A stretch of DNA of 37,661 nt from Candidatus Poribacteria bacterium (GTDB lineage: Bacteria; Poribacteria; WGA-4E; WGA-3G), in NCBI GenBank assembly GCA_022394755.1, contig JAGFCA010000058.1:1-37661 (forward strand). Reading direction: 5' to 3'. The notes below the pieces were generated by a model. That model saw nothing but the letters and a program-made list of their open reading frames with translations, had not been told where the DNA came from and did no database searches. Shown in pieces: positions 19,754-27,891 of this stretch. A program made the translations under genes and the position numbers. Positions within the stretch are counted from its first letter, which is position 1; each line of letters opens with the position of its first letter.

Positions 19754-20677
19754 ATGGCAACACATCAGTTCCAACCAACAATTTATCACACAGCAATCGG
19801 AGCACATGAACCTGTGCTACATATTAAAAGTGGTGATACAGTATGTACAACTACTGTCGATAATGCAGGCAATGATGCAAATGACATACAGGTAACAGAA
19901 AGAGGGAATCCACAAACAGGACCGTTTTACATTGAGACAGCAGAACCTTGGGATACACTCTCAATACATTTTGATCGTATAGTTCCAAATCGTTCAATTG
20001 GACGCACCGCTTCCGTTGTTGCTCCAAATGTGTTAGACCCACATTATGTGGCAGCAGGTATGTTAGAAGGATCAACTGTAGAATGGAATGTGGATGTAGA
20101 CACATGGTCTGCGACATTGGCATCACCTGAACCAGCATTAGAAAATCTGGTACTTCCACTTGAACCGATGGTAGGGTGTTTTGGTGTAGCACCACCACGG
20201 GGACAATCTATTTCTACTGCAACTTCCTCGACTCATGGTGGAAATATGGATTACCGAGGCTTTAAGGAGGGGGTAACTGTATATTTTCCTGTAAACGTTT
20301 CAGGTGCACTTTTCCATCTGGGGGATGGTCATGCTGTTCAGGGTGACGGTGAAATTGTTGGCACGGGAATTGAGATCTCATTTGATATACAATTTACTGT
20401 CGAAGTAATAAAAAACAAGATCATCAATTGGCCCCGTGCTGAGAATGAAGATTATATCCTTACTGCCGGGAATGCACGTCCTTTAGATCAAGCAGTACAA
20501 CATGCAACTACTGAACTCCTCAGGTGGTTAGAGGAACTTGGGTTGGAAAAACGGGCTGCACATATTCTGTTAGGACAAGCAGTAGAATATGATATGGGGA
20601 ATGTATTTGATCCTGCATACACAATGGTATGTAAGATCAAAAAATCTATTCTCCGTGATATAGGAATATGGGGGTAA
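19754..20677 (+). CDS. Acetamidase/formamidase family protein (FmdA/AmdA)
   Basis: This cytoplasmic amidohydrolase-like protein of 307 aa is expected to release ammonia from a short amide such as formamide or acetamide. ATG 19754 was chosen because AAAGGA lies 9 nt upstream; the longer reading from 19676 lacks a ribosome site. Family hallmarks: AHEPVLHIKSGDTV near the N-terminus, NPQTGPFYIETAEPWDTLSI, GCFGVAPPRG, HGGNMDYRG, and GALFHLGDGHAVQGDGEI (predicted metal and active-site region). The family's usual length is about 300-400 aa, so this is a full short-type member. No amide transporter sits next to it. It runs convergently toward the short-chain dehydrogenase. True substrate is unknown. 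Confidence 0.88.
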   Translation: MATHQFQPTIYHTAIGAHEPVLHIKSGDTVCTTTVDNAGNDANDIQVTERGNPQTGPFYIETAEPWDTLSIHFDRIVPNRSIGRTASVVAPNVLDPHYVAAGMLEGSTVEWNVDVDTWSATLASPEPALENLVLPLEPMVGCFGVAPPRGQSISTATSSTHGGNMDYRGFKEGVTVYFPVNVSGALFHLGDGHAVQGDGEIVGTGIEISFDIQFTVEVIKNKIINWPRAENEDYILTAGNARPLDQAVQHATTELLRWLEELGLEKRAAHILLGQAVEYDMGNVFDPAYTMVCKIKKSILRDIGIWG

Positions 20678-20706
20678 TGTATCCTTTTAACCTAAGTCTC
20701 GTTAAC

Positions 20707-21534
20707 CTAAGACTTATTCATATTTAATTCTGACATAGACCTTAAATTTAATAGAGGTGTCATCACCCCACCGGATGCAGGGAGTACAACTCCTGTATCA
20801 TAAAGTCGCATAGCAGCAATAGTTGCATGTGCTACATCCTCAGGTGTCCCTGGACGTACCATGAATATATAGCCTTTCTCTGCAGCTTCTTCATAATCAG
20901 GGATTCGTACCCTTGAAAGATCGGTATCAATTACACCTGCTGCTATACCATTAACTTTTATCCAATGGGATGCCAACCTTCCTGCATACGCACGCATACT
21001 CATCTCTAAACCTGCTTTTGAAATACAGTAAGCCGTCCTATTATCTGATGCCATCGAATCGGATATAGAAAGTGTGTAAATGATACATCCACGTATCTCG
21101 TTTTCAACCATATAATTTGCCACGCGTTGTGTAAGAAAATGAGGGGCTTTTAGGTTTGTGTTTATTAACAGATCAAACTGGTCTGGAGACTCCTCAAGTA
21201 TATCGGCAATCCGCGTTATTCCAGCATTGTTAATCAGGATATTTACCTTACCGAATGCTTTGTGGGCGGTCTGCAGAAGCTGTTCATGTGCATCAATGTT
21301 ACTGATATCAGTTTGGATGATAACTCCCTTCCGTCCTAAAGCTTCAATCTCAGATTGTACCTCTTCAGCAGCATCCTTATTCTGGTTGTAATTGATTAGG
21401 ACATCTGCACCTTGACGTGCTAATTCAATTGCAATAGCACGACCAATTCCTCTACTGGAACCAGTTACAATCGCGGCAGAATTTTCAAACGAGATGTCAG
21501 TAGAAAAAAAACCGAGATCCATATTTCTTTGCAT
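20707..21534 (-). CDS. Short-chain dehydrogenase/reductase
   Basis: This is an NAD(P)-dependent oxidoreductase of the classical SDR family, 275 aa. Cofactor motif TGSSRGIG (residues 24-31), NNAG (102-105), catalytic serine in YTLSIS (about 156-158), and YCISK with Y169 and K173 are all present, so the enzyme should be active. AAGGAA lies about 7 nt before ATG 21534. Closest in feel to FabG/3-oxoacyl reductase-like SDRs, but many act on sugars or secondary metabolites, so the substrate is open. It is the last gene of an operon with two peptide-type ABC ATPases, 38 nt after the second, which hints at processing of an imported compound. Confidence 0.87.
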   Translation of the reverse strand: MQRNMDLGFFSTDISFENSAAIVTGSSRGIGRAIAIELARQGADVLINYNQNKDAAEEVQSEIEALGRKGVIIQTDISNIDAHEQLLQTAHKAFGKVNILINNAGITRIADILEESPDQFDLLINTNLKAPHFLTQRVANYMVENEIRGCIIYTLSISDSMASDNRTAYCISKAGLEMSMRAYAGRLASHWIKVNGIAAGVIDTDLSRVRIPDYEEAAEKGYIFMVRPGTPEDVAHATIAAMRLYDTGVVLPASGGVMTPLLNLRSMSELNMNKS

Positions 21535-21572
21535 AGTCTATTCCTTTTATTTTATTTCAATATGTGTCATAA

Positions 21573-22571
21573 CTAAACTCCATGTAACTCCAGTTCATCA
21601 CTCAGATGGCATGCGACTTTGACACCGGTAGTTATTTCTCGTAGTTCAGGTGTCTCTTGTTTACATATATCAGTAGCATATTGACATCTAGGATGAAAGT
21701 GGCATCCAGCCGGTGGATTTGATGGATCCGGAACATCCCCCTCAATGCGGATCAAATCCCGAGTTCGTTGGGACTTAGGATCTGGTAACGGAACAGCTGA
21801 AATTAACGCTTCTGTATAAGGATGTTTTGGAGATTTATATAACGTCTCCGAATCACTAATTTCCACAATCCTTCCAAGATACATAACCGCTACACGGTCA
21901 CTTATATGTTCAACAACACTTAGATCATGGGCAATAAAGATATAGGACAGTTGGAATTTTTCTCGTAATTCCACAAGTAGATTCAGGATTTGTGCTTGTA
22001 CAGATACATCAAGGGCAGATACAGGTTCATCAGCGACAATTAACTCAGGATTGAGAGCTAATGCTCGCGCAATTCCTATTCTTTGACGTTGTCCACCGCT
22101 GAAAGCGTGAGGATAACGTGGCATATCTTGAGAGGTTAAACCAACCGATTCAAGCAATTCTACTATTCGATCCTTCAGCTCACATTTTGAGGTAGTCCGG
22201 TTTACCCTTAATGGTTCTCCTACAATATCCCCTACTGTCTTACGAGGATTAAGTGAGGATTGTGGATCTTGAAATATCATCTGAATCCGACTACGATACG
22301 GACGAATTTCCTTATTCGATAATTCAGATAAATCCACCTGTTCCTCACCAAATGTGAAACTACCACTTGTAGGAGTGATTAATTTCAGAAGGCATCGACT
22401 TGCAGTGGTTTTACCACACCCACTTTCACCAACCAGACCGAGAGTTTCACCACGTTGTAGATCGAAACTGATACCATCCACTGCCTTTACATGACCGATA
22501 ATTCTTCTAAGGATACCCCTACGAATTGGAAAGTATTTTCTTAGGTCTTTTACTTCAAGGAGTGTTGCCAT
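21573..22571 (-). CDS. Peptide/nickel-type ABC transporter ATPase (OppF/DppF-like)
   Basis: This is an ATP-hydrolysing subunit of an oligopeptide/dipeptide-type importer at the inner face of the membrane, 332 aa. ATG 22571 has GAGGA 8 nt upstream; the alternative ATG at 22586 adds five residues. Walker [10 protein letters not shown] (48-56), Q-loop FQDP (100-103), signature FSGGQ (157-161), Walker B LIVADEP (177-183) and switch histidine H215 are intact. The C-terminal extension has CHFHPRC and later cysteines, typical of the OppD/OppF family. The start lies within the end of the OppD-like gene (17-nt overlap), so the two are coupled. No permease or binding-protein gene is nearby. Confidence 0.88.
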   Translation of the reverse strand: MATLLEVKDLRKYFPIRRGILRRIIGHVKAVDGISFDLQRGETLGLVGESGCGKTTASRCLLKLITPTSGSFTFGEEQVDLSELSNKEIRPYRSRIQMIFQDPQSSLNPRKTVGDIVGEPLRVNRTTSKCELKDRIVELLESVGLTSQDMPRYPHAFSGGQRQRIGIARALALNPELIVADEPVSALDVSVQAQILNLLVELREKFQLSYIFIAHDLSVVEHISDRVAVMYLGRIVEISDSETLYKSPKHPYTEALISAVPLPDPKSQRTRDLIRIEGDVPDPSNPPAGCHFHPRCQYATDICKQETPELREITTGVKVACHLSDELELHGV

Positions 22572-23628
22572 TTTCAGGTTCCTCATTTAGCCAACATCTC
22601 ACATAATGTCCAGTGTTATTAATGGTGTCATCTTTCTTTAAATTGGGTGTTAGATTTGGCATCTGTTCACATGCAGGTATACTGACCGTACATCTGGGTT
22701 GAAAAGAACAACCATCTGGCAATGCTAATGGATGCGGGACTGATCCAGGAATTGAGGATAAGGTTTCTTGTTGACTTCCACCAAGCGTAGGTACTGATTT
22801 CAACAATCCATGGGTATAAGGGTGTTGTGGATTATAAAAGATGTCATCAACACCTCCTTTTTCAACAACCCGACCAGCATACATAACAACAACTTCATCA
22901 GCCATATCTGCTATAACTCCTAAATCGTGTGTAATTAACATGATCGCCATTCCAAATTCAGTTTGTAATTCCTGCATGAGAGCCAAAACTTGTGCCTGAA
23001 TGGTAACATCAAGTGCAGTCGTCGGTTCATCAGCTATTAAGAGAGCAGGAGCACAACAGAGAGCCATTGCTATCATCACACGTTGTCGCATACCTCCGGA
23101 GAGTTGATGCGGATACTCATCAAAACGTTGTTCCGGTGATGGTATTCCGACACGTATAAGCATTTCAATTGTTTTTTCTTTTGCTAATTTAGAGGATCTT
23201 TGTAAACCTAACCCTTCAATTAATGATCTATCATGTTCTTGGTGTAATACAATTGCTTCAGATATCTGTTCACCGATGGTATATACTGGATTTAAGGATG
23301 TCATGGGTTCTTGAAATATAATAGCAATTTCATTCCCACGTATTTTCCGCATTAACTCACTTCGAGGTGATACCTGTGCTATGTCTAAGGGTTCATCTTC
23401 ATTGTCTTGATAAAAGAGAATCTCTCCATTTACAATCTTGCCTGGGTTGGGAACAAGCTGCAGAAGTGATAAACCCGTAATGCTTTTGCCACACCCGCTT
23501 TCTCCTACTACCCCAACGGTTTTACCTTGTTCAATGGAAAAACTGACATCATTGACAGCATTAACATGACCGAAATCAGTCCGGAATACTGTTTTTAAAT
23601 TTGAAACTTCAAGAAGCGAATGTGCCAA
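22555..23628 (-). CDS. Peptide/nickel-type ABC transporter ATPase (OppD/DppD-like)
   Basis: This is the partner ATPase of the preceding protein, 357 aa. Walker A GESGCGKS (42-49), Q-loop FQEP, signature LSGGMRQR, Walker B LLIADEP and the switch histidine in ITHDLG are intact. The family C-terminal extension with CSFQPRC is present. It reads from TTG 23628 (TTG GCA CAT), with an AGGTG-like site upstream; no ATG lies nearby in frame. It is the first gene of the operon with OppF-like and SDR genes. The two ATPases must work with permeases encoded elsewhere, since none lies upstream in the following 1.6 kb. Confidence 0.87.
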   Translation of the reverse strand: MAHSLLEVSNLKTVFRTDFGHVNAVNDVSFSIEQGKTVGVVGESGCGKSITGLSLLQLVPNPGKIVNGEILFYQDNEDEPLDIAQVSPRSELMRKIRGNEIAIIFQEPMTSLNPVYTIGEQISEAIVLHQEHDRSLIEGLGLQRSSKLAKEKTIEMLIRVGIPSPEQRFDEYPHQLSGGMRQRVMIAMALCCAPALLIADEPTTALDVTIQAQVLALMQELQTEFGMAIMLITHDLGVIADMADEVVVMYAGRVVEKGGVDDIFYNPQHPYTHGLLKSVPTLGGSQQETLSSIPGSVPHPLALPDGCSFQPRCTVSIPACEQMPNLTPNLKKDDTINNTGHYVRCWLNEEPENGNTP

Positions 23629-23731
23629 TTTTTACACCTAATTAGAGTTTTTGTATTATATATTTTAACGTGTGTCTTATCATAGAAGTGTGTACTTTAT
23701 TTCACCATAAATTCTACACAAGTAATCTTGG

Positions 23732-23756
23732 TAGGTTCGGTTTCTAACCGAACCTA
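23732..23756. repeat. Interspersed palindromic repeat, copy 1
   Basis: TAGGTTCGGTT and AACCGAACCTA form a perfect 11-bp stem around TCT. A second copy with the same stem lies at 23930-23955. Size and form fit REP-like interspersed elements; it could also act as a terminator-like hairpin, but it has only a short A-run after it. Confidence 0.8.
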
Positions 23757-23929
23757 AAAAATCTAACTATTCAAATACACGTTATATTCTATAGAAAAAT
23801 GACGATATTGGCAAAGGTATTTACAATGTATCTCATAAATACGAAATGTTCGTTGTGATCTAATTTTGCGTGAGTTTGATAACAGTCAATAAATATTCAT
23901 TTTCAAGAATATCACTACTATATACTCGG

Positions 23930-23955
23930 TAGGTTCGGTTTCCTAACCGAACCTA
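23930..23955. repeat. Interspersed palindromic repeat, copy 2
   Basis: Same 11-bp stem (TAGGTTCGGTT / AACCGAACCTA) as the copy 198 bp to the left, with loop TCCT instead of TCT. Loop variation with a conserved stem suggests selection on the structure or a mobile palindromic unit. Confidence 0.8.
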
Positions 23956-24142
23956 GTTACCCCCAAAGGGAATACCAGACTTGGGTTCATCGCCAAATCC
24001 TGGGCATTTGAGATACCGCTAATCAACGGTATATGAGGTGATATTTTCCGATATGATGTTCATATACAATTATCAAACTTACTTTATAATTGCTTTTTTT
24101 GACTATCCAGGTAAATAAAGTCAAGTAACCATAAGTTTACAT

Positions 24143-24421
24143 GGGTATGTAAAGTTTTTGGCATAAATATCGTATTTTCCATGTGTATATTTTATAGATT
24201 ACAGTTATTGGTTTTCAGTATACAGTTTACAATAGTATTAAATCTAAGCTATTACATTATTAAGATAATTCTATCGTTTTTCCACCTTATTACATTTTAT
24301 TAGATGTGTGAGAAAATGTTACACTTTTCCTACAAATTGTAGGATTGTATCTCGTTATTACACTGCCTTTCCTGTCAGTCCCTGTCTGGGTTTGTAGCGA
24401 ATAAAACCTCTAATTCTAAAA
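24143..24421. repeat. Right arm of the 279-bp inverted repeat
   Basis: Inverted copy of positions 1-279, gap-free with about 16 mismatches. Begins GGGTATGTAAAGTTTTTGGC and ends CTCTAATTCTAAAA. No ORF inside. A 16-bp piece of its inner end (TGCCAAAAACTTTACA, inverted) recurs at 25135-25150, so fragments of the element are scattered nearby. Confidence 0.9.
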
Positions 24422-25134
24422 TTTGAAAAAAGTTATAATTTTGTAGTTTTCCTTGATGAGCGATGATTCTGTTTTTACTATTAATATTCTCATAACATAC
24501 TATTTATCGGTAGATTCACTCCTGAAAAATCAGATTATTAGATTAGTTTATAATACACTTTATTTTGCTACTATGTATTATATATTTTCTCTATATGTTA
24601 TTGTATCATGTATTTATTATTATGTCAATGTATATTTATCTATATGGTATTAGTTGATTTATCATTTATTTTCTTCAATTTATTTTTATGTATTATGCAT
24701 GTTGTTGTCTGAAACGCTGATAGTCGTCTGATATTATTCCTTATGTCAGAATATGGGATTTTACGGAGAAGAAGCCTTTGGGTAGTGATGGTTTTCTTTC
24801 CTGAATTTCGGATGATACAGGATTACGCGGATTAGCGGTCTTGCTACATTTATTGTTTGATCCGCGATTCTGAATAGGATTTCACACATTTCGTCCCTCG
24901 AATCAGAAACAGAATCAGGAATCAGAATCAACGGTATGAACCCCATTTAGGAGTTCCCCGGGTATGAATGCCGTTGGGCATTCCCGTGGCTATCCATTAT
25001 ATTATCCAAAAATCTTTTTTGGAATTAGATTCTCGGTAGTAAAATGTCGAAAATGCCATAACACTTTAAAATTTGGTTGTATCTTCTCTGAAATTTTCCA
25101 AACTATAGAAGGTATAAAAAACACTGTTGTAAAG

Positions 25135-25150
25135 TGCCAAAAACTTTACA
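25135..25150. repeat. Fragment of the long inverted repeat
   Basis: TGCCAAAAACTTTACA matches the inner end of the right arm exactly in inverted orientation and the left arm with one mismatch. This is too short to prove homology alone, but the location in repeat-rich DNA supports it. Confidence 0.5.
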
Positions 25151-25168
25151 CACCAGTTTACATAGAAA

Positions 25169-25193
25169 AAGGGACACTGACTATGTGTCCCTT
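25169..25193 (-). terminator. Rho-independent terminator of the sigma/anti-sigma operon
   Basis: AAGGGACAC and GTGTCCCTT form a perfect 9-bp stem with a 7-nt loop. On the minus strand it is followed by a T-run (from the A-run at 25166-25170), about 50 nt after the anti-sigma gene's stop. Confidence 0.85.
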
Positions 25194-25245
25194 CTTATTT
25201 ATCTCTTTACTTAATTAGCAACTTTACTTACTACAATCCTCCATA

Positions 25246-25923
25246 TTATAATTTTGCTTTTATATCACTCCAGAATAAAGTGAGTTTATTGTCAATTGAA
25301 TCAGTAAATTCTCCATCAATTGCAGTATCAGTACTTTCATTAGCACCGCGTATATGCCATAATTCCGAAACCGATATTCCAGCGAATTGATCAGTTAGGT
25401 TAGTATGTCCTTCGCTTTGCATTGCTCTTGTATCATCAGTACGGTTAATTCCATGTTTCATAGATCCCCAATGGGATGTTGAAAAACGGATACGCGGTAA
25501 ACGAGAAACATCCATAGCAGTCATCGCATAATCATCTTTACCTGTATCACCAAAAAATATAACCTTCACTAAGAAAACTGAAACCAACAGATAACAAACC
25601 ATAGCCACACTGTTTACTAACTTTGGAGACAGATTAAACTTGAACATGCCAAATAACCATGAAAATGGTGCAGCAAATATGGCAGTATTTTGCTTCTTAT
25701 GCAGTTCACGAATCTGGTCTTGTATATTACCAAGTAGTTCAGGTGGTGGTTCTGGTGATTCAAGATTTTCTAAGATTGATGCAGTATGCAACAATTCTTC
25801 ATATTCTTGTTGACACGATTCGCAACTGCGGAGATGTTCTAAGAATTCCTGTTTTTCGTTACCTTTAAACATCGATTCTTGACGATGTATGACAAGTTTT
25901 TCACGAGTCTGTTCACAATTCAT
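25246..25923 (-). CDS. Anti-sigma factor with zinc-finger (zf-HC2) and one membrane helix
   Basis: This is a predicted inner-membrane anti-sigma factor of 225 aa that would hold the upstream ECF sigma factor inactive. The zinc anchor is C3 ... H30-x3-C34-x2-C37 (EHLRSCESC), the standard ZAS/zf-HC2 pattern. A transmembrane helix follows near residues 97-120 (VAMVCYLLVSVFLVKVIFF), and the rest is periplasmic. Start 25923 was chosen because it puts the zinc-finger cysteine at position 3; ATG 25941 adds six residues. The C-terminus KLTLFWSDIKAKL resembles the tail of two secreted proteins in this window, which is odd for an anti-sigma factor. The stress sensed is unknown. Confidence 0.82.
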   Translation of the reverse strand: MNCEQTREKLVIHRQESMFKGNEKQEFLEHLRSCESCQQEYEELLHTASILENLESPEPPPELLGNIQDQIRELHKKQNTAIFAAPFSWLFGMFKFNLSPKLVNSVAMVCYLLVSVFLVKVIFFGDTGKDDYAMTAMDVSRLPRIRFSTSHWGSMKHGINRTDDTRAMQSEGHTNLTDQFAGISVSELWHIRGANESTDTAIDGEFTDSIDNKLTLFWSDIKAKL

Positions 25924-25975
25924 AAATAACAACCCTCGCATTTATTGAATTAATATTAATATTGACATAACATTC

Positions 25976-26533
25976 TTAATACTGAAATCGACTCAATTTA
26001 CGCTTGAGATTCTTCATTGCCAGATTCAAGCGTGATCCTACTGTTCCGACAGAACAATTAAGGATTTCAGCAATCTCTTTATACTTCAAATGGTGCAGAT
26101 AGTGAAGGGTAACAACCTCACGCTGCTTTGGTGGTAAAAGGTCTATTGCAGCATGTACTTGTGCTTGTTGTTCGGTCTTAACTACCTGTCGTTCAGGAAT
26201 CTGCCGTTTGTCAGTCATCCCATGTATAACGGCCTCTTCGGTATAATTCTGTACGAACTTTTCTTGGTTTTTTGCCTTTCGTAAATGTTGCTTACACGTA
26301 TTTACGGCAACCTGATATAGCCAAGTTCCAAATTTAGATTGGAATCTAAATGTATGTATGGACTTATACGCCTGCATAAATGTCTCTTGTGTCGCATCTT
26401 CAGCATCCTCGACATTCCCGAGCATCTTTACGGATAGCCCATATATTCTTGCATTGTGGCGACTCACCAATTCATTAAATGCCTCAACGTCGCCTTCAAT
26501 TGTTTTATGTACCAATACATCATCTGGAATCAT
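25976..26533 (-). CDS. ECF-type RNA polymerase sigma factor (RpoE-like)
   Basis: This 185-aa sigma-70 family protein has only regions 2 and 4, the ECF layout. Region 2 is near residues 12-85 (EDAEDATQETFMQAYKSI, then KFGTWLYQVAVNTC). Region 4 is near 125-180, with the helix-turn-helix seen in LPPKQREVVTLHYL and YKEIAEILNCSVGTVGSRL. It would recruit RNA polymerase to a small regulon. AAGGTGG lies about 7 nt before ATG 26533. The anti-sigma gene follows on the same strand 52 nt after its stop, the classic ECF arrangement, and both end at the hairpin at 25169-25193. Confidence 0.92.
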   Translation of the reverse strand: MIPDDVLVHKTIEGDVEAFNELVSRHNARIYGLSVKMLGNVEDAEDATQETFMQAYKSIHTFRFQSKFGTWLYQVAVNTCKQHLRKAKNQEKFVQNYTEEAVIHGMTDKRQIPERQVVKTEQQAQVHAAIDLLPPKQREVVTLHYLHHLKYKEIAEILNCSVGTVGSRLNLAMKNLKRKLSRFQY

Positions 26534-26628
26534 AAAATATCCACCTTGCGCAGATGTTACATACTTTGATGTAAGTATTTAGTTTTTTCTTCACTTTTTT
26601 TCATAAAAAATCACTATTTTTTATATAT

Positions 26629-27177
26629 TTATTCATTTTTCATACAATTATCACAAATTAACATTAAACGTTTTGCTCCATTCTCATCAAATTCAGTTTC
26701 GTAATCATACCGAACAGAAACATTTGATATACCACACCAATCGCATCTTCCATTGAATGTGTCTGCTTTTTTCGTGATTAATTCCTGTTTCTGATCTTCC
26801 ACATCCTGTACTGTTTTGATAAGATCCAATGCTTTTTGTCGTAATTTTGGGTCAGATTCATTTTTAATGATCTTTTTAAGTAGGGGTTGTAATCTTGGAT
26901 CATTTGGATTACCCCCATCGTCAAGTGTATGCCATGCTGCACGTCGTACCTGAATATCCTCATCCAGCATCCCTTTATATAGTGCTACCCAAACAGCATC
27001 AATCTTTTTTCTTACATGGCAAGGACAAAGATTCTCCATTGCGAGTGCTCTATCAGCCGGATTTACAGAATATGCAAGTGAAAGATAATAGTTAACTTCA
27101 TCACCACGTACCCGATCTTCACGTCGACGGTGTGATCTCTTTTGGTGTTTGTTCATACCCCTCGTGCTTTTTGACAT
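26629..27177 (-). CDS. Small HEAT-like protein with C-terminal zinc ribbon
   Basis: I do not recognise a named family. The 182-aa protein begins with a very basic segment (HQKRSHRRREDRVRG), suggesting nucleic-acid or acidic-surface contact. Residues about 35-130 are helical with HEAT-repeat character (DIQVRRAAWHTLDDGG; PKLRQKALDLIKTV) and contain CPCHVRKK. The end has a CxxC...CxxC pair (CDWC ... LICDNC), probably binding zinc. Composition suggests a cytoplasmic adaptor or scaffold. It lies about 95 nt upstream of the sigma factor on the same strand, so it may be co-transcribed, but nothing links their functions. Confidence 0.6.
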   Translation of the reverse strand: MSKSTRGMNKHQKRSHRRREDRVRGDEVNYYLSLAYSVNPADRALAMENLCPCHVRKKIDAVWVALYKGMLDEDIQVRRAAWHTLDDGGNPNDPRLQPLLKKIIKNESDPKLRQKALDLIKTVQDVEDQKQELITKKADTFNGRCDWCGISNVSVRYDYETEFDENGAKRLMLICDNCMKNE

Positions 27178-27891
27178 AATCTAATATCCTTTATTTCTAT
27201 AATGCTGAAAATGTAAATTAATACTATTTATGATTAATTGTATTTTGTAATATGTACAATCTAAAATAAGAAAAGTATAACCTTTAACCATTAATTTCTC
27301 AACTGGGGTTACTTTATTATTTCCTGTTACTGTTAAACATGTGTAAAATCTTCATATAGAAGGAGTACTCAATTTTAGGAAATAATTCGTGAAAAGTTCG
27401 AAATCGTAACTTTTTACAGTTTTCAGATTTATCAAACACTCTGTAATAGTAATTCTGTACTGACTTCATGGCAATTTCTTGTTTTGATCAAGTTTTGTGT
27501 GAAAAAATGTTTTTAGCTTTTCATTTATCATTTTTTTAATTGTTTCTGAGTTGTTTCTCTTATAATGCTATTTAGTATTTTATACATTCAATCTACAGTT
27601 AATAATATTGTCTACCATGACAAATATAAATTATATTGTTATTCATTTTATATCATAATATAATTATAACCATATTATTTATATTGTCAAATTGTTTTTA
27701 TTATTTATAATATATTAAAATCTTTTAGGTTAAGTTGTATGTATTTTATTTTTCTTCAAAAAATTCTAATTATAATTGGGATGGTATGTGGAAAATTTAA
27801 AATATTGAGATATTTTTAAAAATCTGGAGGAAAGTACTTAAAGGGATTTGTATAACCCTTTAGGTAAGGGAATGTGTGAATTGTATTAATC
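27178..27891. other. AT-rich intergenic region left of the defence island
   Basis: Extremely AT-rich with runs of T/A and no ORF. It contains the promoter region for the HEAT-like gene and a 7-bp hairpin (TAAAGGG/CCCTTTA at 27839-27862) 30 nt after the HNH gene's stop. This is a possible weak terminator without a good T-run. The composition change marks the edge of the right-hand gene block. Confidence 0.45.

Larger units (their letters stand above)
23629..24142. other. Repeat-rich non-coding region
   Basis: No ORF of note. It contains two copies of a perfect hairpin (listed separately) and, between 23956 and 24040, a less AT-rich patch with several short palindromes (for example TACCGctaatcaaCGGTA). 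It provides the upstream region of the ABC ATPase operon. Confidence 0.5.
24422..25245. other. Non-coding patchwork region
   Basis: AT-rich sequence to about 24740, then a stretch at 24740-25000 with visibly higher GC, short direct repeats (AATCAG-type units near 24898-24930), and phrases such as GGATTACGCGGATTAGCGG and CCGTTGGGCATTCCCGTGGC that look like pieces of interspersed repeats or decayed inserts. No intact gene. It ends with the terminator at 25169-25193. Confidence 0.5.

Noticed and set aside
20693..20716. TAAGTCT/AGACTTA inverted repeat as a terminator between convergent genes
   Set aside because: Only a 7-bp stem, overlaps the dehydrogenase stop codon and has no T-run; too weak to call.
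1..24421. The inverted repeats as ends of an autonomous transposon
   Set aside because: No transposase or integrase lies between them and the arms are far longer than ordinary terminal repeats; kept only as a repeat finding.
24453..24653. 66-codon ORF in the repeat-rich gap
   Set aside because: Low-complexity AT-rich translation (Tyr/Ile/Ser/Leu), no ribosome site, no recognisable domain.
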